Below, piece after piece: positions 57,254 to 64,000 of a DNA stretch of 64,000 bases. The stretch covers positions 178,447 through 242,446 of the forward strand of contig NZ_WOVL01000003.1 of the NCBI RefSeq assembly GCF_009737085.1, given 5' to 3'. Numbering within the stretch: the first letter of the stretch is position 1; each line of letters begins with the position of its first letter. A model generated the notes under the pieces. The model was given only the letters and a program-made list of their open reading frames with translations. It was not told where the DNA came from and made no database searches. A program made the position numbers and the translations under genes. The DNA comes from Paenibacillus sp. NEAU-GSW1 (GTDB lineage: Bacteria; Bacillota; Bacilli; Paenibacillales; Paenibacillaceae).

Positions 57254-58624
57254 TTATTTAATTCGAATCTGAACCGGCTCCATCGTATAGCCGGGGTATT
57301 GATAAACCTCGAAGGTGAGCGGCTGCACGTAATCCGCCTTCGGGATGTCGTAATAGATCTCCATTTCCGTCCCTTTTTCCGTTTGATGCCAGGATGACTG
57401 GGTACCGCTGCGGTCTAACAGCTTATAGACCTTGCCGGAGGCATCCTTGAAAGAAGCGCCATGATCGAAGAACCAATATCCGTATTGCCCCTCATGCTCT
57501 GATAAACGCGCTAATTTGACCGTTAAACCGAGGCTGTTCTGTCTCTGTTCCACATTTGTCAGCGTAATTCTCGCATCCGGAGTCGTCAGTGTTTCGCCCG
57601 TTGTCGTATTGATGACAAATTGCTTATTCCGATCCGACAGCAGCAAGCCGTCCGCTACAAGCGTCAGTTGCTTAGGCTTTTCGAAATAGGCGCTTTGAAA
57701 ATAAATACTTCTTTCTTCGTCATCGCTCATACCGGAGCCTCCCTTCGTCTCCCATCTTCTTCCCTCTTCATCCACAAGAGCCAGCTTAATGAAGTTGTTA
57801 GCCCGTTTCAAGTCGTTACGTTCCGTTTGCATCACGACTTTGGCTTGCAATGGCGTAACAACAAGCTCCTTCACCATAAAGCGAATACCGCTAACCTCAA
57901 AGCTCTTATTGACAGCAATCGTCTCCTTCATTCCCTCGAATCGGCTATGATCAACAGGAATATCTACAGACAGCCACTGCCCCTCCAAATTCGCTTTGAA
58001 CTTAATCACCTGCGGAACGGGAATTCCTTCGCCCATAATAATATCCAGCGTATCGTGCATGACGGTATTTGGTTCATCCTGATCATCGGGTATCGAGAAG
58101 CTCGCTATACCTGCTTCGATATCTTTATTATTCTCATCCGTAAACTGATAGTCTTTAATTTCTGTATTTTTACTCACACCAGGTCCTGTCCCTGAGAACA
58201 AAATGACTACGCGCTGATCGTCCGCCATAATGCCGTCAACCGTTAGCGTATATCCGTTTTTACTGTCCGACAGATTGACAGGCTGAACGAACTCATTGTT
58301 TATCGCGCTCCATAACGTTTTATCTCCTTCAATAAGCTCCACGAAACCGCTGAACCCGGGAATATCGCGAAGCAAAGCGGCAAAAGCCGGAGACACGCGC
58401 ACGAACGCGGTCAGCAGCAATACAACACTGAGTAAAGCAGCCGTCATCCGTAAGCTCAGCATGGTTCGTCTGGCCCTTGCGGTTCTTTTTCTGCCGCGGT
58501 TCATGCCGGCGCGTATAGCAGCATCCAATTTCTCTTCTTGCATTTGACTAAGCATCCTATCTGTAAATTCCCGATCATTCTGCAACGCCGTGACGACTTT
58601 TTCCGTTTCCAAGTCCTTGCTCAT
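57254..58624 (-). CDS. DUF4179 domain protein, probable anti-sigma factor
   Basis: 456 residues from the ATG at 58624 (GGAGGGA seven bases upstream). A cytoplasmic N-terminus with Arg-rich stretch (NRGRKRTARARRT) is followed by a membrane helix (about 61-83), then ALLRDIPGFSGFVELI, the DUF4179 hallmark, and a long extracytoplasmic beta-rich region. It overlaps the end of the adjacent sigma gene by 50 bases. It probably holds that sigma factor inactive. It is a longer paralogue of the protein at 373-1452. Confidence 0.85.
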   Translation of the reverse strand: MSKDLETEKVVTALQNDREFTDRMLSQMQEEKLDAAIRAGMNRGRKRTARARRTMLSLRMTAALLSVVLLLTAFVRVSPAFAALLRDIPGFSGFVELIEGDKTLWSAINNEFVQPVNLSDSKNGYTLTVDGIMADDQRVVILFSGTGPGVSKNTEIKDYQFTDENNKDIEAGIASFSIPDDQDEPNTVMHDTLDIIMGEGIPVPQVIKFKANLEGQWLSVDIPVDHSRFEGMKETIAVNKSFEVSGIRFMVKELVVTPLQAKVVMQTERNDLKRANNFIKLALVDEEGRRWETKGGSGMSDDEERSIYFQSAYFEKPKQLTLVADGLLLSDRNKQFVINTTTGETLTTPDARITLTNVEQRQNSLGLTVKLARLSEHEGQYGYWFFDHGASFKDASGKVYKLLDRSGTQSSWHQTEKGTEMEIYYDIPKADYVQPLTFEVYQYPGYTMEPVQIRIK

Positions 58625-59159
58625 TCGCATTCCCTCCTTCCATCAACAGCTCTATATCGCTTCGCAACAAACGCAACGCCTTGTTAAGCCAAGTGCGAAT
58701 CGTCCCGTCCGGCTTCTCCAGCAGCTCGGCTATTTCTGTAATCGTCATATCGCGATAGTACTTAAGTACAATGACCATCCGATATTTCGCAGGCAATATT
58801 GCAAGTCTAGCTTCCATATCCAGACGCGCGGCCGAACGGTCGGCAGCGGACTCGTTCGACTGTGATTCGATTTGTTCGAGCAAGCCAGCTCGCTCGCGCT
58901 GTTTTTTTCTCCGCTCGTCGAGACACACTCGAATCAGAATACGCATCATCCATGTCGTAAAATATTTCGGCTCCCGCAGCTTCCTGCGTCCAGCCCATAC
59001 CCGGCATACCGTCTCTTGAATGGCCTCCAGCGTATCCGCCTCGTTACGCATATAGGAAAAGGCAATTCCATACATCTGCTGCTTATCCAGACCGATTCGC
59101 TTGAGAAGCGCTTCCTCGTCTCCTTTTACCGCGGCTGCCGCCCATTCATCTTTGTCCAT
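58575..59159 (-). CDS. ECF-type RNA polymerase sigma factor
   Basis: 194 residues. Region 2: YGIAFSYMRNEADTLEAIQETVCRVW and LREPKYFTTWMMRILIRVCLDE. Region 4: LPAKYRMVIVLKYYRDMTITEIAELLEKPDGTIRTWLNKALRLLR. AGGGGGAGTG precedes the ATG. It is cotranscribed with the DUF4179 gene. Its target promoters are unknown; autoregulation is common in this family. Confidence 0.93.
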   Translation of the reverse strand: MDKDEWAAAAVKGDEEALLKRIGLDKQQMYGIAFSYMRNEADTLEAIQETVCRVWAGRRKLREPKYFTTWMMRILIRVCLDERRKKQRERAGLLEQIESQSNESAADRSAARLDMEARLAILPAKYRMVIVLKYYRDMTITEIAELLEKPDGTIRTWLNKALRLLRSDIELLMEGGNANEQGLGNGKSRHGVAE

Positions 59160-59235
59160 TTCACTCCCCCTAAACTCTGAAGCGTTTGCTGTTTATTAGA
59201 CGTACGAGTGTCAAAAACGGTTTTAATAGGGATAC

Positions 59236-59313
59236 AAAAAAATAAAAGGCTGCCCCCCGCGGGAAGAGCACTGAATTTGAGTTCAGTGTTCTCCCCATTC
59301 GGAAGACAGCCTT
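59236..59313 (-). terminator. Terminator of the ugpC-type ABC ATPase gene
   Basis: The outer stem AAGGCTG/CAGCCTT and inner stem AGCACTGAATT/AATTCAGTG(C/T)T end in TTTTATTTTTTT on the minus strand. Confidence 0.85.
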
Positions 59314-59326
59314 GGATTAACTAGAA

Positions 59327-60448
59327 TTAGTTCTCGAAAATGTTCAGCTCGGACTCTTTGTCGAACAGGTGAACTTTGTTCATGTCCAGAGCAAGTTTAA
59401 CAGTCGAGCCGTCACGAAGCGCGGAACGTCCGTCTACGCGTGCAATTACAGATTCCGAACCGATACCGTTCAGGTACAGGTACATTTCATGACCCAGGTT
59501 CTCAGCAACCTCGATGTGCGCGTTAACGATCGTGTTCGGGGAAGCTTCCAGGAATACTGGCTCTTCATGAAGATCTTCTGGACGAATGCCGAGAATAACT
59601 TCTTTGCCAGTATAACCTTTGGAACGAAGAACTGCAGCTTTGCCTTCTGGGATCGCTACGTCTACGCCAGTTGTTTTGAATTTCAGTACGCCGCCTTGCT
59701 CGGAGATCGTACCGCTGATGAAGTTCATCGAAGGTGCGCCGATAAAGCCAGCTACGAAAATGTTAACCGGATGGTTGTAAAGCTGCTCCGGAGAATCTGT
59801 TTGTTGAATAAAGCCGTCTTTCATAACTACGATACGGTCGCCCATCGTCATTGCTTCGATTTGGTCATGCGTTACGTAGATAGTTGTTGTTTCCAGACGT
59901 TTAGTCAGTTTGGAAATTTCCGCGCGCATTTGACCGCGAAGTTTAGCGTCCAAGTTGGAAAGCGGTTCGTCCATCAAGAATACTTGCGGTTCACGCACGA
60001 TTGCGCGGCCCAAAGCGACACGTTGGCGTTGACCGCCGGAGAGCGCTTTTGGTTTACGGTCGAGCAAGTGCTCGATATCGAGAATTTTAGCAGCTTCACG
60101 AACGCGTTTGTCGATGTCTGCTTTTTTGAATTTACGCAATTTAAGACCGAATGCCATGTTTTGATATACGTTCATGTGCGGGTACAAAGCGTAGGATTGG
60201 AATACCATCGCGATGTCGCGGTCTTTAGGAGCAACGTCATTTACAAGACGGTCGCCGATGAACAATTTACCTTCGGAAATCTCTTCAAGTCCTGCGATCA
60301 TACGCAGTGTTGTCGATTTACCGCAACCGGATGGACCTACCAATACGAGAAACTCTTTGTCTTTGATATCAAGGTTAACGTCAGTTACCGATGCCTTGTC
60401 GGAACCCGGGTATTTTTTGTAAATGCCTTCTAAGCGTACGCCTGCCAT
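59327..60448 (-). CDS. ugpC: Sugar ABC transporter ATP-binding protein (UgpC/MsmX type)
   Basis: 373 residues. ABC domain: Walker A GPSGCGKSTT, Q-loop MVFQSYALYPHMNV, signature LSGGQRQRVALGRA, Walker B VFLMDEPLSNLDA and switch YVTHDQIEAMTM. A C-terminal TOBE-type regulatory domain follows (VILGIRPEDLHEE). MsmX-like ATPases energise several carbohydrate importers. No permease or binding-protein genes are adjacent, which fits a shared ATPase. An own terminator follows. Confidence 0.93.
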   Translation of the reverse strand: MAGVRLEGIYKKYPGSDKASVTDVNLDIKDKEFLVLVGPSGCGKSTTLRMIAGLEEISEGKLFIGDRLVNDVAPKDRDIAMVFQSYALYPHMNVYQNMAFGLKLRKFKKADIDKRVREAAKILDIEHLLDRKPKALSGGQRQRVALGRAIVREPQVFLMDEPLSNLDAKLRGQMRAEISKLTKRLETTTIYVTHDQIEAMTMGDRIVVMKDGFIQQTDSPEQLYNHPVNIFVAGFIGAPSMNFISGTISEQGGVLKFKTTGVDVAIPEGKAAVLRSKGYTGKEVILGIRPEDLHEEPVFLEASPNTIVNAHIEVAENLGHEMYLYLNGIGSESVIARVDGRSALRDGSTVKLALDMNKVHLFDKESELNIFEN

Positions 60449-60536
60449 GTGTTTTTCCCCCTAAAAGAAATTTCGTTATGCCTATATCTTATCCCACAGC
60501 CCAGCAATCTGACTATGCACAAACTTTACAAAAAAT

Positions 60537-61700
60537 CTAATTCCTTTTCGTAACTTTGTACAATAGCAAAATGATTTTGACAAGCACGGCATCCCGAAAC
60601 TGTCTAACATCAAGCCCCGTCTCTTGTTTCAGCTTATCCAGCCGGTACAATAGCGTATTTCGGTGGATGTACAGCTTCTTCGCCGTTTCGCTCACATTGC
60701 AGTCAAGCGCAAAGAACGTCTCGAGCGTCGCCAGCATTTCTGCCTCGACAAACAGTTCGCTCCGTTTCAGCGAATGCTCCAAATAACGCGAACGCTGTCC
60801 TTCGGGAATCGCATTTAACAGTCTCTCCAATTGGAGCATCCACGGCAGATGAATATTGGTGCCGACATGGAATTTTCGCCCTAAATTAATGGCCTCGCGC
60901 AGCAGCGCCGTCGTTTCCACGATCGCTTTCGCCGGGCTTATCGGATGGGCTACCGCCAGATGGCATTCACCGATCCATTCACTGGCCAACATTTCGTGCA
61001 AGCCAAGACAGATTGAGGACAAATTGTCTTCAATACTATCCTCCTGCGCATCATTCTCAAACTCGGAATCCGCATCGTTCAACAGCGATACAGGCCCCCA
61101 TATAAGCCACTCCTGATTTTTCAAAGGCAGCAACAGAATATCGTCGGCCAAAAAAGAACGAAGCAGCTTCTCAAGCTCTGTATAAGCTGTCTGCTTCGTA
61201 TTTGGCTGTTCTGTAATGAGCAGAAAAGGAATCATTTCGGCAAACAGCTTGCCGCCAGCCGTCAAACTATCCGGGATAGAAGATGAAGGTTTCTCGGATT
61301 CGAGCTGTTCCTGAATCCATTCGCTTAACTTGAGCGCAAAGCTCTCGCTTTCGGATACGGCAGATGCCGACAATTTGGACAACTTCTGCTGTGCGCCTTG
61401 CAGCTGTACAGTCCATGAGATGAGTTCCAGCTCTGTTGGCTGAAGAGCCTCGCTCTCAATTTCCAACGCTTCAACCGTATGGTTGTCCTGTCCGACCACA
61501 ACCCATACTTTCCGGTTATGTTCGACACGGCTTCCTTCCGTTAACGGTAATGCGCTTTTATGTTCTGAACTTTCGTTTGCATTCCATATACTTGCAGCTT
61601 GCTTCGTCAATTCGTTCCAATCGGACACCGGCATTGTTGCGATACGAACCGGACAGTTCAAAATGTGCTTCAGCGGGATCGACCAATCTGTCATGCTCAT
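60537..61700 (-). CDS. PucR/CdaR-type transcriptional regulator
   Basis: 387 residues. The C-terminal ~60 residues carry the PucR helix-turn-helix: LETFFALDCNVSETAKKLYIHRNTLLYRLDKLKQETG, followed by FRDAVLVKIILLL. The N-terminal two thirds contain a GGDEF-like/CdaR-type region without recognisable catalytic motif (GECHLAVAHPISPAKAIVETTALL). It lies 88 bases upstream of the ABC ATPase gene on the same strand, suggesting control of sugar or purine-type metabolism. The ligand is unknown. Confidence 0.85.
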   Translation of the reverse strand: MSMTDWSIPLKHILNCPVRIATMPVSDWNELTKQAASIWNANESSEHKSALPLTEGSRVEHNRKVWVVVGQDNHTVEALEIESEALQPTELELISWTVQLQGAQQKLSKLSASAVSESESFALKLSEWIQEQLESEKPSSSIPDSLTAGGKLFAEMIPFLLITEQPNTKQTAYTELEKLLRSFLADDILLLPLKNQEWLIWGPVSLLNDADSEFENDAQEDSIEDNLSSICLGLHEMLASEWIGECHLAVAHPISPAKAIVETTALLREAINLGRKFHVGTNIHLPWMLQLERLLNAIPEGQRSRYLEHSLKRSELFVEAEMLATLETFFALDCNVSETAKKLYIHRNTLLYRLDKLKQETGLDVRQFRDAVLVKIILLLYKVTKRN

Positions 61701-61964
61701 TTTCGCCTATCTCCTATTCTCCAGCTCCAAGAATGACGCTTTTTTTCGTCATTGTATCATAAAGCAGCGCTTCATTTCAGCAAATCGTCGCATTCACTTT
61801 GCTTCCATTAAAGGTTAGAATAGAGCGAGAAGCATGAAGGATAGCCGTATTCGAATCAAGCAACTCTGTTGACGGTCCAGTAAATACATGGTAAAGTTAA
61901 TCCATAGTTAATGCATCGGAATAATAAAATTATTTGATTGACCATTCAAAAGGAGCTGAATGCT

Positions 61965-62513
61965 ATGTCTAAAGTCGTCATCATTTCCGGAAGCCCTAAT
62001 CCTGGTTCGCGCTTAACTGGAATTACGCAATATGTGGAAAGCCAATTGTCCTCGCAGCATATTTCATTCAATCATATTACAGTTGCATCCTTGCCGGCAG
62101 AGGCGCTAATCCACGCTAAATTCGATAATCCCGAAATCGTTGAAGCAGCCGCTAAAGTCGAAGCTGCTGATATTGTTATTATTGCGAGCCCTGTATATAA
62201 AGCATCCTTTACAGGCGTGCTCAAAACTTTCCTTGATCTGCTCCCTCAAAAAGGATTGAACGGCAAGTTTGTTACCCCATTGTTTATTGGCGGTACAATC
62301 GCGCATCTGCTTGCTATTGATTTCTCATTGAAGCCTATCCTCTCCTCGCTTAACGCCAAACATTTCGGCAGCGGCGTTTATGCCATCGATTCTCAAATCG
62401 CTCGCATTGATGCAGGCGTGGGCGAATCGCAATTTCAGATTAATGATGAACTAAAAGAGCGTCTGGATGCTGCAATTGCTGAACTCGTCGAGGAATTGCA
62501 ACGCAGAGGCTAA
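61965..62513 (+). CDS. ssuE: NADPH-dependent FMN reductase (SsuE-like)
   Basis: 182 residues from the ATG at 61965, with AAAGGAGC eight bases upstream. Flavodoxin-like fold: IISGSPNPGSRLTG binds the FMN phosphate, IVIIASPVYKASFTGVLKTFLDLL is the second flavin loop, and PLFIGGTIAHLLAID follows. Such reductases supply reduced FMN to the alkanesulfonate monooxygenase. No ssuD or transporter genes lie nearby here, so the partner is unknown. Confidence 0.85.
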   Translation: MSKVVIISGSPNPGSRLTGITQYVESQLSSQHISFNHITVASLPAEALIHAKFDNPEIVEAAAKVEAADIVIIASPVYKASFTGVLKTFLDLLPQKGLNGKFVTPLFIGGTIAHLLAIDFSLKPILSSLNAKHFGSGVYAIDSQIARIDAGVGESQFQINDELKERLDAAIAELVEELQRRG

Positions 62514-62528
62514 TCTGAAAATAATAAT

Positions 62529-62589
62529 GGCGCAGTCGAAAGAGGGGTAATCCTTTACCTCCTTACAGCTGCGCCTTTTATATTTTTGC
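62529..62589 (+). terminator. Terminator of ssuE
   Basis: The outer arms GGCGCAG/CTGCGCC with an inner GAGGGGTAA/TTACCTCC-type stem are followed by TTTTATATTTTT. Confidence 0.8.
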
Positions 62590-62655
62590 TTTCGGTCAAC
62601 GGATGCACACTCGCTATTCACTCGGTATTTCTATCCTAAGCCCTCGGCAACGAAG

Positions 62656-62858
62656 CATATTCGCTAATTAAAGTAACAATTTTCCTTAAATAACCCCTAA
62701 TCACACCTTACTTTTCGAATAGCGAATCCCTTTTCGCTGCTCATGAACACATCTTCTCGAATAGCGCAACTTGGTTCGTTATCCCCAGTGTAGACGCCTT
62801 TCTGCACCGGAATAGCGAAATTGTATTCCTTAATCAACGAAGCAGTTTCGTTAGTCAA
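62656..62858. repeat. Second cluster of TAGCGAA/TTCGCTA palindromic repeats
   Basis: The gene-free stretch 62590-63083 contains repeated units such as AATAGCGAATCCCTTTTCGCTG and AATAGCGCAACTTGGTTCGTTA-type palindromes, the same family as at 48771-48986. No open reading frame with coding features was seen. Confidence 0.65.
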
Positions 62859-62933
62859 ATCAATTGGACAAAATGGCCTTGAACATCTACATGCCCAAAA
62901 TCGGTCAGGCATAATAACATCATTATCCTCAAA

Positions 62934-63063
62934 TCATCCACAGTATTAATGTTCCCCAATTATCCACAGCGGGATAACTTTAAATATCAATAGCGCTGCA
63001 ATCCTGCAATTACTAACAATAGGAAATAATCGCACCTTCTCAGAACCTTAGATTTCATCCACA
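62934..63063 (+). promoter_or_regulatory. Cluster of three DnaA-box-like sites
   Basis: TCATCCACA (62934-62942), TTATCCACA (62960-62968, the consensus box) and TCATCCACA (63055-63063) all lie in the same orientation within 130 bases, downstream of the rRNA/tRNA operon. It could titrate DnaA or couple rRNA operon neighbourhood to replication. Chance occurrence is possible for the two non-consensus sites. Confidence 0.5.
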
Positions 63064-63083
63064 GCTGCATTCCTAAAACAATC

Positions 63084-63113
63084 AAAAAACCCGCCGACCG
63101 AAGTCTGCGGGTT
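63084..63113 (-). terminator. Terminator of the rRNA-tRNA operon
   Basis: On the minus strand AACCCGCAGAC/GTCGGCGGGTT with loop TTCG is followed by TTTTTTG, 14 bases after the tRNA-Lys gene. Confidence 0.9.
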
Positions 63114-63126
63114 GAACATTCAAAAC

Positions 63127-63202
63127 TGGTGAGCCATGAAGGACTCGAACCTTCGACACCCTGATTAAAAGTCAGGTGCTCTACCAACTGAGCTAATGGC
63201 TC
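63127..63202 (-). tRNA. tRNA-Lys (TTT)
   Basis: 76 bases, GAGCCAT acceptor, anticodon loop CTTTTAA, encoded CCA. Last gene of the cluster. Confidence 0.96.
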
Positions 63203-63219
63203 TCATAAGAGAGAAGTTA

Positions 63220-63304
63220 TGGTGGAGGGCGATGGATTCGAACCACCGAACTCAGAGAGAGCAGATTTACAGTCTGCCGTGTTTAGCCACTTCACTAGCC
63301 CTCC
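63220..63304 (-). tRNA. tRNA-Tyr (GTA)
   Basis: 85 bases with a long variable arm, GGAGGGC acceptor, anticodon loop CTGTAAA, encoded CCA. Confidence 0.96.
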
Positions 63305-63312
63305 ATAACAAA

Positions 63313-63388
<76 letters not shown>

Positions 63389-63407
63389 TTATGTTGTTAT
63401 TAAAAAA

Positions 63408-63484
63408 TGGCGGAGCTGACGGGATTCGAACCCGCGGTCTCCTGCGTGACAGGCAGGCATGTTAGGCCTCTACACCACAGCTCC
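63408..63484 (-). tRNA. tRNA-Asp (GTC)
   Basis: 77 bases, GGAGCTG acceptor, anticodon loop CTGTCAC, encoded CCA. Confidence 0.95.
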
Positions 63485-63519
63485 ATGAGATGTTTCTCGG
63501 ATAAGTTCCGAAAAGAAAT

Positions 63520-63596
<77 letters not shown>

Positions 63597-63614
63597 GCAT
63601 TACAATTATGAAAA

Positions 63615-63690
63615 TGGTGGAGGCTGAGGGGATCGAACCCCCGACCCTCTGCTTGTAAGGCAGATGCTCTCCCAGCTGAGCTAAGCCTCC
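63615..63690 (-). tRNA. tRNA-Val (TAC)
   Basis: 76 bases, GGAGGCT acceptor, anticodon loop CTTACAA, encoded CCA. Confidence 0.95.
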
Positions 63691-63698
63691 GAAAGATA

Positions 63699-63775
63699 TG
63701 GTAGCGGCGAAGGGGATCGAACCCCCGACCTCACGGGTATGAACCGTACGCTCTAGCCAGCTGAGCTACACCGCC
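63699..63775 (-). tRNA. tRNA-Met (CAT), elongator
   Basis: 77 bases, GGCGGTG acceptor start, anticodon loop TTCATAC, encoded CCA. A lysidine-modified tRNA-Ile2 also has CAT, so that assignment cannot be excluded by eye. Confidence 0.85.
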
Positions 63776-63878
63776 ACGCTTGTCCCACTTTTGTCGCATG
63801 CTTCGCGTGGGAACGAAAGCATGATCAGGAATTACATCCTGAAAACTGGATGCGAAATGTTTGAACTCTTTAGCATTA

Positions 63879-64000
63879 GGATAAGCCCTCGACCGATTAG
63901 TACTGGTCAGCTCCACACATTGCTGTGCTTCCACCCCCAGCCTATCAACCTCGTCGTCTTCAAGGGGTCTTACGAATTGGGAAATCTCATCTTGAGGGGG
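63879..64000 (-). rRNA. 23S ribosomal RNA, 3' end (partial)
   Basis: The minus strand ends CTAATCGGTCGAGGGCTTATCC, the conserved 3' terminus of Bacillota 23S rRNA; the gene continues beyond the window. Seven tRNAs follow it. No 5S sequence is present between the 23S end and tRNA-Met (104 bases) or within the tRNA cluster. Confidence 0.95.

Overview
The window looks like the chromosome of a Paenibacillus-type member of the Bacillota. The evidence is the Bacillus-like synteny (cggR-gap-pgk-tpiA-gpmI-eno, secG-rnr-csp-smpB-ssrA, rapZ-yvcK-whiA-HPr, hisZGDBH..FIE, hprK-lgt-ppaX-yvoF), Firmicute-style Shine-Dalgarno sequences and promoters, perfect CtsR and recognisable CggR operators, a stalk-domain secreted protein typical of Paenibacillus, and roughly even base composition in the core genes.

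Layout. 1-2090: end of an ECF sigma factor, its DUF4179 partner and a VanZ-like membrane protein. About 2144-23925: a genomic island inserted at the 3' end of the tmRNA gene ssrA (ssrA is on the minus strand, 23914-24279). 24551-36780: smpB, a cold-shock gene, rnr, secG and the complete lower-glycolysis operon with its regulator cggR, all on the minus strand. 37027-38040: tRNA-Arg and clpP on the plus strand. 38239-46791: an HPr-like gene, whiA, yvcK, rapZ, a ROK glucokinase, trxB, a TPR protein and a PRPP synthetase. 47171-53546: a histidine operon that lacks hisA. 53877-57134: yvoF, ppaX, lgt, hprK. 57254-62513: a second sigma/DUF4179 pair, a sugar ABC transporter ATPase, a PucR-type regulator and an FMN reductase. 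The end holds seven tRNA genes downstream of the 3' end of a 23S rRNA gene, all minus strand.

The island is the unusual part. Its left portion is divided by four copies (A-D) of the ssrA 3'-end and terminator sequence. Three of them (B-D) continue into the same imperfect inverted repeat. Between the copies lie short cargo blocks: a small helix-turn-helix protein (possible directionality factor), a single gene joining a GHKL ATPase to a PD-(D/E)XK nuclease, and a DUF433/DUF5615 toxin-antitoxin-like pair with a third gene. The last block (6601-23925) carries a BstXI-like restriction-modification system whose methylase is built like type I HsdM/HsdS, several unknown genes, a large primase-polymerase/DUF927 helicase, a RadC-like protein and a large serine recombinase. 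The recombinase reading frame ends inside ssrA. The simplest reading is repeated insertion at one ssrA site by elements sharing the same ends. This gives a stacked, SCC-like or integron-like array of defence cassettes with one recombinase next to the target gene.

The core genes form linked functions. CggR senses glycolytic flux and controls gap to eno. HPr (His15 and Ser46 both present), HPr kinase/phosphorylase and PpaX form the carbon catabolite signalling set. SmpB and tmRNA do ribosome rescue with RNase R. ClpP, under CtsR, is positioned to degrade tagged proteins.
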